64,000 nucleotides of DNA from Archegozetes longisetosus (GCA_018873245.2 JAEMBT020000023.1:62001-126000), one strand, 5' to 3'. Positions 9,519 to 21,310 are shown, numbered from the stretch's first letter. Numbers and translations: made by a program. The notes: a model not told the origin generated them from the letters alone.

Positions 9519-9539
9519 GAATCATTATTTACAAAATAT

Positions 9540-10489
9540 TTATTTAACTGTTTCGATATATGTACTATCCGTTATATTATCTTCGTCTGGTGATTCCGGA
9601 CTTTCCAAATCTACTTGTTTAGTACGCCTGCCTTTTGATTTTCTATTTGATTGTTTTGCTTTTCTCTTTGAATCTTTTCTTTCTTTGATATTTGACTCAA
9701 CTGAACACAAGTTTAGATTGAAGACTTCGGAATTAGGTTGTCGTAGAAAATCATTCGGATTTGCAAAGTTTAGAATAAAGTTTGAATTTGCGAGCTCGAT
9801 CGGATTACCAAAGTATGTCTTTTGGGCAAACAAATCGAACGCATATTGCAAGTCAAGCGAAAATTCAAAAGGATTGTTTAGTTCAAATTTCTCGTTGAAC
9901 AGATTATCGCTCAACTTGTTATTTCCCTTGAAGACTTCTTTGCCCAGAATATTTTCATCAAAGTGTCGATTGTCTTGAATTTCTGCCAGTATCATTAGGT
10001 TATTTTTGATTGGATGTTTAAACTGAACTGACCTGGAGTAGAGCAAGTTTGAAAATGTATATAGATGATTCATTGTAAGTTTGTCTTTTGAAAGTTTTGG
10101 GTTCTTTGTCGACTGTTCGCTAAGTGAAAAGATTTTCAATTTCAATCTACTTCCAACGTGGACATTATTGATCTGGGCAAGTAGATAGTATTCTGGAATC
10201 TGAATCAAATAGCATTTTAATGTCGGATAGTTGGGAAATTTTTTCTCCAGAGCTGTTGGCCTGTTTTCGACATTAAATTCACCAAAGCTCGAATTGTCAA
10301 GTTGGATAACATCCAGTTGAGCAGTAGTATTATTCGTGAAAGTAAAAGTATTCTTCAAAGTATTAATTTGAATGTTTGTCGAAATGTTGATATTGTCTTC
10401 AAAGTTTGAATAGTCAGGACGACTTTCAGTTGAAATCAATTGCTTTGGAAAAAGTGATCGAAGCTCGGAGGACTTGTCTTTGAGTTCAT
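9540..10489 (-). CDS. Unrecognised protein with basic-acidic C-terminus
   Basis: The main open frame (299 residues) opens at a TTG at 10439. An ATG at 10489 in another frame reads in for about 16 codons, so the real start is probably there, followed by a frameshift near 10450. The body is rich in Asn, Leu and Phe. The last 60 residues carry a strongly basic block (KERKDSKRKAKQSNRKSKGRR) and an acidic end, as in nucleic-acid-associated nuclear proteins. It converges on the preceding gene with 21 bases between stops. No family recognised. Confidence 0.6.
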
Positions 10490-10580
10490 TTTGATTTTTT
10501 TAATATAAACCAGTTTATTTAGATGACTGGAAAAATAAATGACTAAACTAACAAATGCCCACTATTTATAGTCTGCAGAC

Positions 10581-10973
10581 ATGGATGTGGGAGTATACAA
10601 ATTTCTGATAAGATATGGAGATTTTATGGATTTACTAAGACAATTGTCTGCAAAAAGAAATTTATTCAGCTATCTGGACTATATTTTTGAGAATGGGTTT
10701 AGAAAAATCGACAAGTCTGAAGATTATTTCCATGAGGTTCAGGTAAACTTTCATTTTGACACAAACAACGATTTTATCAAATGGGTAGAAGGACCGATTG
10801 ACTATTTTGTGTCTCAAGACGAAATTCAGACAAAATCAATAATTTCTTTCTACATTTCGGATGAAGTTTCAAAACTTTATACTATAAATTTCAAGAATGG
10901 TTTTAAAATTGTGAGAAATTACAACAAGGCGATACTGTATCTATTGAAAAATGATCACCAAGAAATATGCTAG
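10581..10973 (+). CDS. Unrecognised 130-residue protein
   Basis: A clean short gene from ATG 10581. The sequence is soluble-looking with regular alternation of helix and strand residues (MDLLRQLSAKRNLFSYLDYIF, then VQVNFHF). It has one cysteine, at the last residue. It is divergent from the preceding minus-strand gene, and about 90 bases separate the two ATGs, leaving room for a shared promoter. I know no homologue. Confidence 0.6.
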   Translation: MDVGVYKFLIRYGDFMDLLRQLSAKRNLFSYLDYIFENGFRKIDKSEDYFHEVQVNFHFDTNNDFIKWVEGPIDYFVSQDEIQTKSIISFYISDEVSKLYTINFKNGFKIVRNYNKAILYLLKNDHQEIC

Positions 10974-11161
10974 AAAATGCTGACAATAAAAAATTCTTGA
11001 TTATTCCTATCAAGTACTAAAATATAGAGATTGTATATTTTCATATACTTGACATCTTCATCCTTAAAAATTCTCGGAAAAGTCTGGTTTAGCTTGGCCA
11101 AAAATTGTTTAGAACTTTTTTCGACCTGATTTGCCTAATTCTTAATAATAAATTATACGAA

Positions 11162-11606
11162 ATGCATTGGCTATTCATTCTGGTTACTCCGATTTTACTT
11201 TTTTATTTAATATATTTTTATGCATTAAAAACCGAATACAGTGCCCTGTATGATACATATAATAACCTTATTGCTGACATACACCCGGAATCGTTGAGAA
11301 ACTTTTTAAGTTTCATTTGGTAGAAAGTCACCTGTCGAAAAGGCTAAGCAATCAAAACGCTCAGTCATATAGTGACAATATCAAAGATTGTCTTCAGACT
11401 ACAAAACTTCCAGTCCTAAGGTTAACAAGCAACGAAATTATTTACTAGCAGAAAACTCATGTTCAAATTTTTGTGATGGGAAATGTCCGAAACCAACAAT
11501 CAACTATTTCATCCCAAAGTCAGTATGTAAACTCTCTGTTCTTGAAATTATTGGGACAACTCGGAGCATGTTGTTTCCCATTCTTTCAGGTTCCAAGTTT
11601 TCCTGA
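11162..11606 (+). pseudogene. Small membrane protein followed by broken cysteine-rich frames; weak PIF-3 candidate
   Basis: From ATG 11162 there is a 53-residue frame whose first 22 residues form a membrane anchor (MHWLFILVTPILLFYLIYFY). The sequence then shifts frame twice and continues with protein-like text: DCLQTTKLP near 11385-11415 and SCSNFCDGKC near 11457-11490, ending in repeat DNA after 11610. Small size, N-terminal anchor and closely spaced cysteines resemble PIF-3, but the match is short and broken. It could also be one small membrane protein gene followed by unrelated debris. Confidence 0.3.
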
Positions 11607-12419
11607 ACCCATATACCTATATATAACTGCAAAGATAAAGCGACTCTTGTGAGAGAATAGAAATCATTTCAGTAGTCTGAAATCAGTGTGATTCATTTCA
11701 ACAAAAGTATAACACAGATTCAAACTCATGTTTCATAAGACTAGTTTCCTTCAGCCTCGAATTATAGCCAACAATGAGACACAACAAATGGGTTATGCAG
11801 GAAAATGTTCTTTCCGGGGCAGTGTACAATATCGTAGACTATTGAACAAACGATGTAATGACAATAATATATCATTGTATCAATTCTCTTAGCCTATAAA
11901 GTAGTCTGTATGATTTTTTCGAAATGAAATATCCAAAAAAATTGACATAACAGAAATAATCGAAATTTTTAAAAAATTTTTATAAGATTCAGTTTACAAT
12001 TGATCGCTAAAAATCCTATTGCATGACATTTCAGTTTGCCTAACATTTTCCCTAACATGTAAGTAAGTCTATAGGCTGTATTGTGATCAATCTCAAATCA
12101 GTGAATCTCATAAAAATTAGAGAAAACAAAAAAGACAAACTTACAAACCTTTCGAGAACTTTCAAACAATTCAATCGATCCAATGACTTGATTTCACCTG
12201 TATAAAATAGTATGAACGTAAAAAAATTTTAGAGACTAGTTTCACTATTTTGTATACACGACTTATTCTATGCAGAGACCTAACGATATGACGACTTGTT
12301 AGATTTAGAATACTTATTTTGTATTTCGACTAAGTAGGCTAAAAAACGATATTTAGTGGATAAGATTCGTAGAAATAAGAACTCAGAACTTTAGATTTAA
12401 AAAAGTATATCGTTGTTTG

Positions 12420-12845
12420 AGATTGTATTTTTGTATTTTGGATGAGAATAGACCCATATGATACCCAGAGAAAATTTAGGCCACTATTCGAGATAACAGT
12501 GGTTATTTTGGAACTTAGTTTTTCATAGATTGAAATTTTGATTATAAAAAGTAAAGCTTACTGATAGTTTGAATAATTAGGTCAACATTCGAGATAAAAA
12601 ATATTTTTCGAAAAAGTTTTTAAAAAAATACTTTCGGCCAATTAGAATACAGATCCTTATCAGAAGAACAAGAGGAATAATGTCGAATATTGGGTATAAA
12701 TAGAGGAGTTGATCGGCGCGGCCGGTTCTCTAGAAAGAGATTTCTAGCCGTTCACTCGTACTCGATCTATATATATATATATATATATTATATATATTAA
12801 TTATTCATTTTTCCTTTTGAGGTTAAAAATCAAGGTCATTATATT
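12420..12845 (+). repeat. Type I cassette 2, orphan
   Basis: TATAAATAG at 12695-12703, GGCGCGGCCGG, hairpin TAGAAA/TTTCTA at 12731-12746, long AT run, then GATCAAGGTCATT. The left half of the GATA inverted repeat is lost (only CTTATCAG near 12655 remains). No gene follows within 2 kb. Confidence 0.8.
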
Positions 12846-14404
12846 TCTTTAATTTTTTTTTTATAAAATAGGAAGTTATAAATTATATAGACTAGTATCA
12901 CATTTGAATTGGGTAGTACACGATCAATCATATAACACAACGTATTCTACGCAAAGATATATTTTATATTTCGATTTACCAAGTTTTCAAAACTCCTTTT
13001 GGTGCTGTCGGATCACGTTAACATCACAAATCGAATTTTGCCCAAGTATCCAAACAGTTTTCTTTCTCAACTGATATGACGTTGGATCCTCGTCTGTTAT
13101 AACAATCACTGCAAAAATCGGATATCAATAGACCAGTTGTTTGATGTTACTACTTGTGAAACTACTTGTGAATGATTTTGAAACTCTGTTATTTCATTCA
13201 CAACCAATAGTAACAAAAATATTTTTACACTTATATTAATGATCAATAGTATAGACCAGTTGTTTGATATTAATAATAATGAAAGATACAAACGTGAGCC
13301 ACTTGAGTAAATAGAAGTTCTCTTAGTAGGTATGTATTGCCTCGGAGGACCAGCGAATGAAACTATTACCCACCCCTAGAATATATTGTGAGAACTGTGA
13401 GTTTAGAACAGATGCTTGTACATTCTAAACACACTGCATTTTATGGGGAGATGAAAATTTGAAAGTAGTATACAGATAGAAGTAGTATCATTTTTTAGAA
13501 AGAAAGTTTTTAGAGAACTTTCAAGACGAGACAAATAACTTGATTCATTTCTTTTCGTTCAAATGTATGCTTAGAAGTTATACTGGAAAATACACTTTCC
13601 AGGGTAGTGGACGATATCGTAGAGTGTTTATTGAGCAAAATGTCTATATATAATTACAATGATATGCACGGACAAACAAGTAAAACTAATAACAAATATT
13701 TGTGATAGAATTCTATAGCATAATATTGCAGTGCTGCTAAGATCTTATTATTAACAAATTTTTTTATAGGTTAGTGTTTTGTCATAAATCTCAAATCAGT
13801 GAGTTTCATAAAAATAGTGAAAATAAATAAGACAAACTTACAAACTTTTCATAATTCCGTCGTTCCAAATATAGGCTCGTTTCACTATACTGTTCGTAGA
13901 GCTAACCAGTGAAACCTCAGAAAATTTTCAGTATCTTATTAGAACTGTTTACTCTATACACTTAATATTTTATGCAGAGAACTAGCGAAAAAATAACTTC
14001 TTAGATTTCTATTTACTAAGTCAAAAATAATAATTTAGTGCATACAATTTGGAAAAATTAGAGTTCAGATCCTTATGAGAATAGATACACATGATACCTG
14101 TCTATCAGCATTCGAGATTGAGTTGTTTTTTTGGAATTTGGATTTTAAAAAAGTATGGCTTAGTAATAGAATGGACAAATTTCATAGTTTGAGATAAAAG
14201 TTGTCTTTTTGGAACTTGTATGAGAATGAACCCATATGATACCTGGAGAAAAATGGGTCAGTATCCGAGATAGAGTTGTTTTTTTGGAATTTGGATTTTA
14301 AAAAAGTATGACTTAGTGAATAGTAAGTTGTTTTTCGAAAAAGTTTTAGAAAAAATTGTTTACTGATAAGAACAGACTAATGGGAAAGTGGATCCTTATC
14401 AGCG

Positions 14405-14600
14405 GATGGATATGTCGGGTATAAATAGAGCTGTTGTTCTATGTTGCTGATTTGCTAGAAAGCAATTTCTAGCCGATCGTACTTGTCAAACCAATAAAGT
14501 ATATTTTTCAAAAATGAGTTTGTAACTTTATTTGTTCAATTCTACGTTTAATATAAAAGTTTAGTAGTATAAGTACATCTACGATATCGTTCATTTGTTA
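14405..14600 (+). repeat. Type II TATA-hairpin-poly(A) cassette a
   Basis: TATAAATAG at 14420-14428, a perfect 8-bp GCTAGAAA/TTTCTAGC hairpin with a GCAA tetraloop at 14454-14473, AATAAA at 14493-14498, and ACGATATCGT at 14581-14590. No open frame lies between TATA and AATAAA. A weak CTTATCAG lies upstream at 14395-14402. Confidence 0.85.
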
Positions 14601-14869
14601 GCCGAAAATAACATTAAAGTATTTCATGAAGTTTAGAAAATAAGTTTTGCACGAAAGTATTTCAGGAGTATGATTAGGAGCAAGTGATTTCAAAATCATA
14701 TTTATTAGTTTTAAACACATCAATCGTTGTGGTATATTTTTTTGTTTCACAGTTGTACAGAAAAACATCGCTCAAGTTTCGAAAACAGTTTTTCACCAAA
14801 GTAACTTTTCAGGTGTGCCTTAGTGATAGAATGGACTGATTTCATATTCGAGATAACGGTCACTTTTTC

Positions 14870-15230
14870 GAAAATGTTTTAGAAAGAATTTTTACTGATA
14901 AGAAAGGACCAATTGGGATGCAAATCCTTATCAGTAGAACTGGAGGAATAATGTGGAAAATTGGGTATAAATAGAGGCGTTGATCGGCGCGGCCGGTTCT
15001 CTAGAAAAGAGATTTCTAGCCGTTCACTTGTTCTCTAGAAAGAGATTTCTATTCACTTGTTCTCTAGTAAAGAGATTTCTAGCCGTTCACTTGTTCTCGA
15101 TCTATATATATATTATATATATTAATTATTCATTTTCCCTTTTTTCCTTTTTGAGGTTAAAGGTCATTGTATTTTTAGAAAATTTCATTATATAAAGCCA
15201 AAGTTTCTTCATAATTTAATACTTTTCCCG
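14870..15230 (+). promoter_or_regulatory. Type I cassette 3, apparent lef-8 promoter and leader
   Basis: This copy is intact and sits directly before the lef-8 start. It has an ACTGATAAG / CTTATCAGT inverted repeat at 14893-14935 (two GATA-factor sites), a CCAAT at 14909-14913 and an ATGCAAAT octamer at 14918-14925 inside it, then TATAAATAG at 14966-14974. The hairpin unit is present three times in tandem (15001-15019, 15034-15051, 15063-15081). The AT run and AAAGGTCATT follow. TATA to ATG is 265 bases, or about 199 if the two extra hairpin units are discounted, matching the spacing at 57.2-57.4 kb. Confidence 0.75.
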
Positions 15231-18200
15231 ATGGATGGATTCATATTTGACAAGCAAAACAAGACTGAACTGAAATACAATTTAATTTGTAGTGATTTTG
15301 TAACAATACAGTTGGATAATTTACTGAGTAAAGAAATCCCAAACTACGACTCATACATCTATCAAGTATTATTGCTGCTAAAACATTTCAATCCACAATT
15401 ATTATGTAATGACTACATCAAGTATAATTGTGATGAAGAGATTCCAAACGGAATCAAGTTGTATGATCATGATAAAAAGTTTCTTCAGTGTTACTTGAAA
15501 AACAAACAGTCTTATACGGCAACACTAGTTTTCCATATGCTCAAAAAGAACAAGAACAAAAACGGATCGGAACAGGTTGTTAAATTTCAGGCAACTAATG
15601 CGGTCCCAGTAATGATTGGTTCGATTCTAGATTTTCATTTTAGGTTGAAATGTATCTTTCAGAAAAATGATCTATTCAGGAACATTGTGCGAAAGAAAAT
15701 CCATTATAGTGACACAAAACCTATAACATTGAATAATTGGTTCAGTATTCAAAGTGATCGTGATTATTATTTTAGAGAATGGAGAAAACAAGATCTTTTT
15801 ACAAACATGTCAATATTTAATAAGGATTTTGGAAAGCTAGTTTCAAACGGTCAAATTAAGGGCTATGAAATACAAATTATTAACAACAACTTTAGGTGGC
15901 ACATTGAAAGTAATGGCAAACAGTCGAGGCAAATTTGCAGATATCTGTACGACAAAAATGGAAAAGGAATCAAGTTAATACTGACAAACGAGAAACTAAA
16001 TGTTTCGAAAAATGTTAAAGAAACCTTCATTTCGACTAGTAATCTTTTTAGGTATTATGAACTATTGGATGTTAGTGGAAGATTTCAAAAGTACTATCCT
16101 ACAAACGAGAGCCAAGTAAACGTATATAATTTATTCGAAAAAAGTTATTACAACTATCTAATTATGTTTCATCATGATTTCGAAAATATCATCAACAAGT
16201 TGTTTCTTACGATTGGAAATTTATACTTTAACGAATACATGAAAAATGTTTACGGACAAATAGTCAAGTATAAAAAGTTAATTGAAACAGACAAGGATGA
16301 AATTGAAAAAAATTATATAGCAGTTTCACTCAAAAACTCTGGAGCCAGCAATCAAAAGAATGTGAAAAAGATTTCCCAGCAGTTTTGAAAAAGTTGAAAG
16401 ATGGAATTATCGAGTCAACAAAACAAGCCTGTAAGAAAGTGTTGATTGGAAAAGTTGAGAAGGATAAGTTTGGTGCAAGCAGAACAGTGTATTTGCAAGA
16501 AAGGATCATAACAGAAGATCAAACGTCCTATTCTGAAACGAGAACAACAATGAACGAAATTAGTAGCATTACAAACTATCACCTACAAGTCTATACATCG
16601 GAAGTCTGTGTGAAAACATCTGGTGGCAGGCAGTCAAGTTTGAAAAGTGCCAGATGTCACAATGAAACTTTGTTGGGAATGATTGGATTTGCAACCAGTG
16701 AAAATGTTAATGTAGGCAAAAAGTATCCAATTTGTAATAATGTCTACATAGCATCGCTAACCACTTTTGCCAAGAATGAGATTGTGACAAAAGTGTTGAA
16801 ATTTCTAGAAACAAATTTTGACGACAACTGCTGCAATAGCGAAACAAAAAGATTGGCTCTTTGTTGCACGAAAACTAGTCACAAATATGGAAAAAGTTGG
16901 GGACTAGTCTTGTTTAACGAGATTCCAATTTTTGTTCCGTATTGCCAGTTTAAGATTCTCGGTGATCGATTGATTTATTTGAAACTTATTCCACCGTTTT
17001 ACATTAGTGCGTATATTCTTCCGGAAGATATGGAGAGCGTGTTAAAAATTGACACGATTGTTATCGAGTCATACGAAAGTATTCCCTACAAGTTGCATCT
17101 GATTGACAAAGGTCAGGTAATAATGTTGGGTCCAAATCTGGATATGAAATACTGGCTAAACAAGTTATACGGCAGTGAGTCAAAGTTTGAAAGCCGATGG
17201 AACAACAAGATTATCAACAGGTTGGGATGGAAATTTTGGTTATCAAACGAAGAGTACTTGTTCTTTGAAAGATTTGCCTATGAAGACGGAACAAGACTCC
17301 AGCCACATTACAGAAAAAATCCACCTCCAAGAAATCAACTAGTTTTGAGTAGTAGCAAAAATCTTTTGACAAATTCTTGTGCAGCACTGACCAGACTGTT
17401 TCCACTGCCAAATTCATTTTGTCAGCTGAATAGTCTGATTGAAAGTAGGATATATAAAGACATTGAAACTTTTAAACTGATTCAGGAAATTGTACTACTT
17501 GACGCAACTGGCCTAAACGATGAAGACGCAATAATCCGATACTATGACGATGGCAAGTTTAAAGCTTCAACGTTACATGTTCATCATCTGAACTGGGAAG
17601 TAAGTTGTTTGAATAGTACTTACTCGAAATTCATCAACATTGTTGTTAAACCAAAACTAGAGTCCACCGAAAGGAAACGTGACAGCAAACTGTGTTATTG
17701 CTCATGTATATGACGCAAACTTTTACCAGAGATTATCGATTAAACCTCAAACATCTGGAGTATTTGTCAAGGAAGTTGCTATTGATGGTTCGGGGAAAAG
17801 GTTTCAATATATTTTACAATATGTGTTTCCATCCTATCCGACAACACTCACCTTCAAAGTAAACCATGTCAATTTTAACAAATTAAATTGTTTAATAACA
17901 GCTCAGATTGAACGAGAATTTGAGCCATGCAATGGTGAGAAACTGTACTTTCCAAGTGGACAAAAAGACGAAAGTGTCTTACTGGATAAGAAATTCTGTG
18001 ACTTGTGTATTCCTTTGGATGAAAGTGGAAACGAGATTGAAAATGTATTTTTTCATCCGAGTTATGTCCAACACCCATTAACATTAACAAAAAGATGTAC
18101 AGTGGCACAACAAAGTGAAATGACAGAATCGGTAAAGTACATGGCTAGAAAGTTAAACATTCCACTAACAAACTCATGCCATGTTTATCCAGTTATTGGT

Positions 18201-18688
18201 CTTGATTCTGACAAAAATCCAATATATTCCAAAGTGCCAAAAGTTTATTCAAAGAACAGCAGAACGGGAGAATACAAGACAGACTTTACTTTTGGATTTG
18301 TTACAATATTACACCATCAAATTTTGCATCACAAAACTACAACATTGGTATTGATTCGGCAATTGACGGAATCACATTTCAACCGGTGAGAGGAAAGTCG
18401 AGATCAAATAAAAAGAGTACTCCGTACGATCCGTATCTGTGCTTTGGTTCTGAGAAAGGTTCGTGGCAACATACATTCTGTAACATGTCGATTGGAGCTG
18501 CCTCAAAACTTCATGACGAGTTTTTAAGATCTGATTCAACAATATACAATGTAAATGAAGATCAAAGTAAAGACTCCTCAATTACCACTCATCAGGCGTT
18601 AGTATTACCGAAAAACTTGATGAGACACTTGAATCTAGATTTGAAAATAAATATAGAACCTTCAATCAAAAAATTAACTATATCCTAA
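15231..18688 (+). CDS. lef-8: LEF-8-like DNA-directed RNA polymerase subunit, three frameshifts
   Basis: Four overlapping frames (15231-16388, 16385-17713, 17679-18389, 18386-18688) together cover about 1150 residues without a gap, so this is one gene with three single-base shifts. The second half carries the beta-subunit active-site region: GEKLYFPSGQKDE near 17937-17973 corresponds to the GxK...HGQKG box. The C-terminus has the family segment around IDGITFQPVRGKS and ends with a RALVLPKN-like closing block. LEF-8 is the beta-like catalytic subunit of the virus-encoded polymerase that transcribes late genes; partners (LEF-9, LEF-4, P47) are outside the window. The first 380 residues are divergent. 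A type I cassette lies just upstream. Shifts could be read errors or decay. Confidence 0.85.
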
Positions 18689-18696
18689 AATAAAAT

Positions 18697-18969
18697 ATGA
18701 CAAATTTAATGATCTATATTTTGTTGGTATTTTTACTATTTACAACCCTTATCTATATTTTATATACAGAAAATTATATAGTGGGTGGAATGATTGGGAT
18801 AATTTTGGTTTCTTACTTTAACCAACTATCGCAATTTTGCGATAAGGCATTTGTATATAAAGGAGCGTGCAGAATTGGACATCCAGCTGAAGAGCCAAAG
18901 TTACTGTCAACGAGCAACAGCGACGAAATATTGGACAATCTAAAAAAGCGTATGAATAGTAGAATATAA
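18697..18969 (+). CDS. Small N-terminally anchored membrane protein
   Basis: A 90-residue protein starting 9 bases after the lef-8 stop. Residues 4-22 form one membrane segment and 28-42 a second hydrophobic stretch. Two cysteines follow (FCDKAFVYKGAC), then a polar tail (ILDNLKKRMNSRI). The size and topology recall small PIF-type or 11K-type envelope proteins, but I cannot assign a family. Confidence 0.65.
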   Translation: MTNLMIYILLVFLLFTTLIYILYTENYIVGGMIGIILVSYFNQLSQFCDKAFVYKGACRIGHPAEEPKLLSTSNSDEILDNLKKRMNSRI

Positions 18970-19004
18970 AATTGTTCATATAAATAAATACATAACTAAC
19001 AACG

Positions 19005-20285
19005 ATGCCGATTAAATATTCACTTTGCGAATTGAAGAAACTTTGCAATGATGCTCTAAATTATGACATGATCAGATATTACTTAGACAATGTTCTATTA
19101 AAATATCCAAAGATTGTTTCATTGTTTAAACTTGGCGATGATGTTGACTTTGACAAACTTTTAGCCGAAATTGAAAACGAGGAAACTTTTTGTAGAAGCC
19201 TAATCCTTGCAAAGAAACAAGCAAACGTTCCACCTGAACATAAAGACAAGAATTTCGATTTGATAGTTTCGGGAAATAACCCAAATATTATTAAAAATGT
19301 ATACGCTTCACTGTTTCAGTTATCGATGACGACTAACGAAGAAGTAATCAAGTCAAAGTTACAGTTGAATGATCAAAAGCTGGCAAAATTCCTATTCATA
19401 AGCGATATTTATAATTCTAGCATGAAAAGTAGTGAGATTAATGAAGACACAGAGGAAATTGTCGAATGCGGTCTGATTCGATTGTTTAGAGAATTGATCC
19501 TAAGAAATGTGGACAATAGTGTCAATCAAGGAAAATTGACTCTTAAGGCATTCATGTCAAAATTCAATGAGCTGAAAGGATCAATCTTTTGGTCAAACAA
19601 GAATGAATGTAACGAGTCGAGGATATGTAACGATTGTAGAAAAGTCTTTCTCGAAAAGTTTATTAACGAGACAAAGTTTAGTCTGGAAGAATTTGAAGCA
19701 TTCGAGTTTAAAGACGTAAGTCTGGAAGAAGAAAAGTTGATTTATCCGGAATCGAAACTGGATCAATATATAATGGACGGTAAAACAAAAAAGTTTTACG
19801 ACTATGCAAGAATTCACAGTAGCTTGATGAGTGACAGTCAAAAATACAGAAATTACATTGAAGACATAAGAGCAAAACATCATTACATATGTCTGACCCA
19901 ATTCTTGGAATACGAAAAGAATGGAACATTGAGTTATGCTTGCTTGGACGAAATTTGTGATAATAAGAAAGAAATTATAACAAGAAATGCTTTGATAGTT
20001 TTTAGAGTGAAGCATGTTGGATTGTCTACTGGTATTAATAACTCTGAGCCGATAAATTGCTTCAAGTTTGGACTCGAAATGTTTTCCGTAATACTTTTGC
20101 CTTCGTGTAACTTTACACTGCCGGTATCAATATTGAACATTGTTAACCCACTTGGAACCAGTATAGAGTATAGCAACATTTCAAAGGAAGAATCATTTGT
20201 CAAGGAAATTGATTTGAAACGAAAATTGAAACAAAACGAAAAGAATAGAAAGAAAAAATCGGAGGAATCCGAGACAGAAGGATAA
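19005..20285 (+). CDS. Unrecognised 426-residue soluble protein
   Basis: An intact gene from ATG 19005, 36 bases after the small membrane protein. It is largely helical, contains a C-x2-C-like pair (RICNDCRKVF near residue 209) and ends in a highly basic coil (KRKLKQNEKNRKKKSEESETEG). AATAAA follows at about 20319, so its transcript probably ends there. The 3' end (from about 20145) is duplicated in decayed form at 21150-21310. Position beside lef-8 suggests a transcription or nucleoprotein role, but I see no defining motif. Confidence 0.7.
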   Translation: MPIKYSLCELKKLCNDALNYDMIRYYLDNVLLKYPKIVSLFKLGDDVDFDKLLAEIENEETFCRSLILAKKQANVPPEHKDKNFDLIVSGNNPNIIKNVYASLFQLSMTTNEEVIKSKLQLNDQKLAKFLFISDIYNSSMKSSEINEDTEEIVECGLIRLFRELILRNVDNSVNQGKLTLKAFMSKFNELKGSIFWSNKNECNESRICNDCRKVFLEKFINETKFSLEEFEAFEFKDVSLEEEKLIYPESKLDQYIMDGKTKKFYDYARIHSSLMSDSQKYRNYIEDIRAKHHYICLTQFLEYEKNGTLSYACLDEICDNKKEIITRNALIVFRVKHVGLSTGINNSEPINCFKFGLEMFSVILLPSCNFTLPVSILNIVNPLGTSIEYSNISKEESFVKEIDLKRKLKQNEKNRKKKSEESETEG

Positions 20286-20594
20286 TTACTAGATGTATTA
20301 ATCATTTGATATTTGACAATAAAGATTTGAGAATTGTAAAATGATTTTACTTGTTTGTACAAAATGTTTTATTTTGTATGTGCTATAGAGCTTTACTATA
20401 TCTCGAATACAAGTTTAGAAAACTTGTGGTTTCAGATGTGGTTTCACAACACTTATCCAATACTGATTTCTCTAAAATCCAAATTTGTGGTTTCGCAATC
20501 CTATTCGGTTTCATAACACTTATCCCAATACTGACTTCTCTAAAACCCAAATTTAGAAAACTATTGGTTATCTCGAATGCTGGTCTAGTTTTTT

Positions 20595-20853
20595 CAGATG
20601 TGGTTTCTCAATACTTATCGGAATGCAGTATTTTCAGAAATCCAATTCCGATATCTCGGGTGCCGAATGGTTTGTTTGTTCAGATGTGGTTTCTCAACAC
20701 TTATCGGAATGCAGTATTTTCAGAAATCCAATTCCGATATCTCGGGTGCCGAATGGTTTGTTTGTTCAGATGTGGTTTCTCAACACTTATCGGAATGCAG
20801 TATTTTTCAGAAATCCAATTCCGATATCTCGGGTGCTGAATGGTTTGTTTGTT
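20595..20853 (+). repeat. Three tandem 86-bp repeats
   Basis: Units beginning CAGATGTGGTTTCTCAA start at 20595, 20681 and 20767, exactly 86 bases apart, each running through CTTATCGGAATGCAG and GATATCTCGGG to GGTTTGTTTGTT. Only a few substitutions and one inserted T separate them, so the expansion is recent. Open frames across them are a by-product of the repeat. Confidence 0.9.
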
Positions 20854-20869
20854 CACAAAATAAAAACTG

Positions 20870-21015
20870 ATAAGTACTGCTAAAACCGGGTATAAATAGA
20901 GCTGTTGCTCAATGTTACTGGTTTGCTAGAAAGCAATTTCTGGCCGGTCATACTTGTCAAATTAATAAAGTTTATTTTTTCAAAAAACTTATGTTGTACT
21001 TTTATTTGTTTCACT
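20870..21015 (+). repeat. Type II cassette b
   Basis: ACTGATAAG half site just upstream, TATAAATAG at 20891-20899, hairpin GCTAGAAA-GCAA-TTTCTGGC at 20925-20944 (8 bp with one U-G pair), AATAAA at 20964-20969, then a T-rich tract and TTTATTTGTTTCACTGC. Confidence 0.85.
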
Positions 21016-21149
21016 GCGAGACGACAACTTTGTGTTGTCGTGTAACTTGTGAGATTGAAATATAACTAGTGCGTTTCTTTGATCACTCAAATGACTTAGC
21101 GAAGACGAGATTGAGTAAATTGGTTGGGTTTGTAGAGGAGTTCGATCAT

Positions 21150-21310
21150 CATTATTGTTAATCCACTTGAAACGAGTATAGAATTTGAAATGAAAATTGA
21201 AACAAAACAAAAAGAATAGAAAGAAAAAAATATGAGGAATCCGAGACAGAAGGATGATTACTGATGTATTAATATTTGAAATTTGACAATAAAGATTTGT
21301 TTGTACAAAA
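21150..21310 (+). pseudogene. Decayed copy of the 3' end of the 19.0-20.3 kb gene
   Basis: The sequence GTTAATCCACTTG...GAGGAATCCGAGACAGAAGGATGA matches 20145-20285 with internal deletions and frame loss, followed by the same poly(A) signal region. It is the gene-derived part of the duplicated unit. Confidence 0.8.

Larger units (their letters stand above)
11607..14869. repeat. Repeat desert between coding island 1 and lef-8
   Basis: No gene can be supported across these 3.2 kb; short frames are scattered and lack composition. It contains TTCGAGATAACGG-type units, the GCAGGAAAATGTTCTTTTC...GATATCGTAGA module (11800-11840 and 13588-13625), one type I cassette (12420-12840), one type II cassette (14405-14600), and a duplicated GACCAGTTGTTTGAT(G/A)TTA segment (about 13129 and 13255). 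The texture resembles the 20-34 kb desert. Confidence 0.7.

Noticed and set aside
11162..11606. Confident assignment to pif-3
   Set aside because: Only the anchor and two cysteine groups fit and the frame is broken; kept as a weak candidate.
12770..12800. AT dinucleotide runs as replication origins
   Set aside because: They are part of each type I cassette and I see no iterons or other origin features that would set them apart.
14980..15195. 71-residue frame in the lef-8 leader and the similar one at 23125-23337
   Set aside because: Encoded by tandem hairpin units; found in two cassettes only because both have extra copies, with no codon signal.
19593..20015. 140-residue minus-strand frame inside the 426-residue gene
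   Set aside because: Complement of an intact gene; Phe/Cys-rich composition is typical of an antisense shadow.
20351..20883. Several overlapping open frames across the 86-bp repeats
   Set aside because: Open only because a repeat unit lacking stops is tandemly copied; the peptides repeat in all three frames and have no protein-like conservation.
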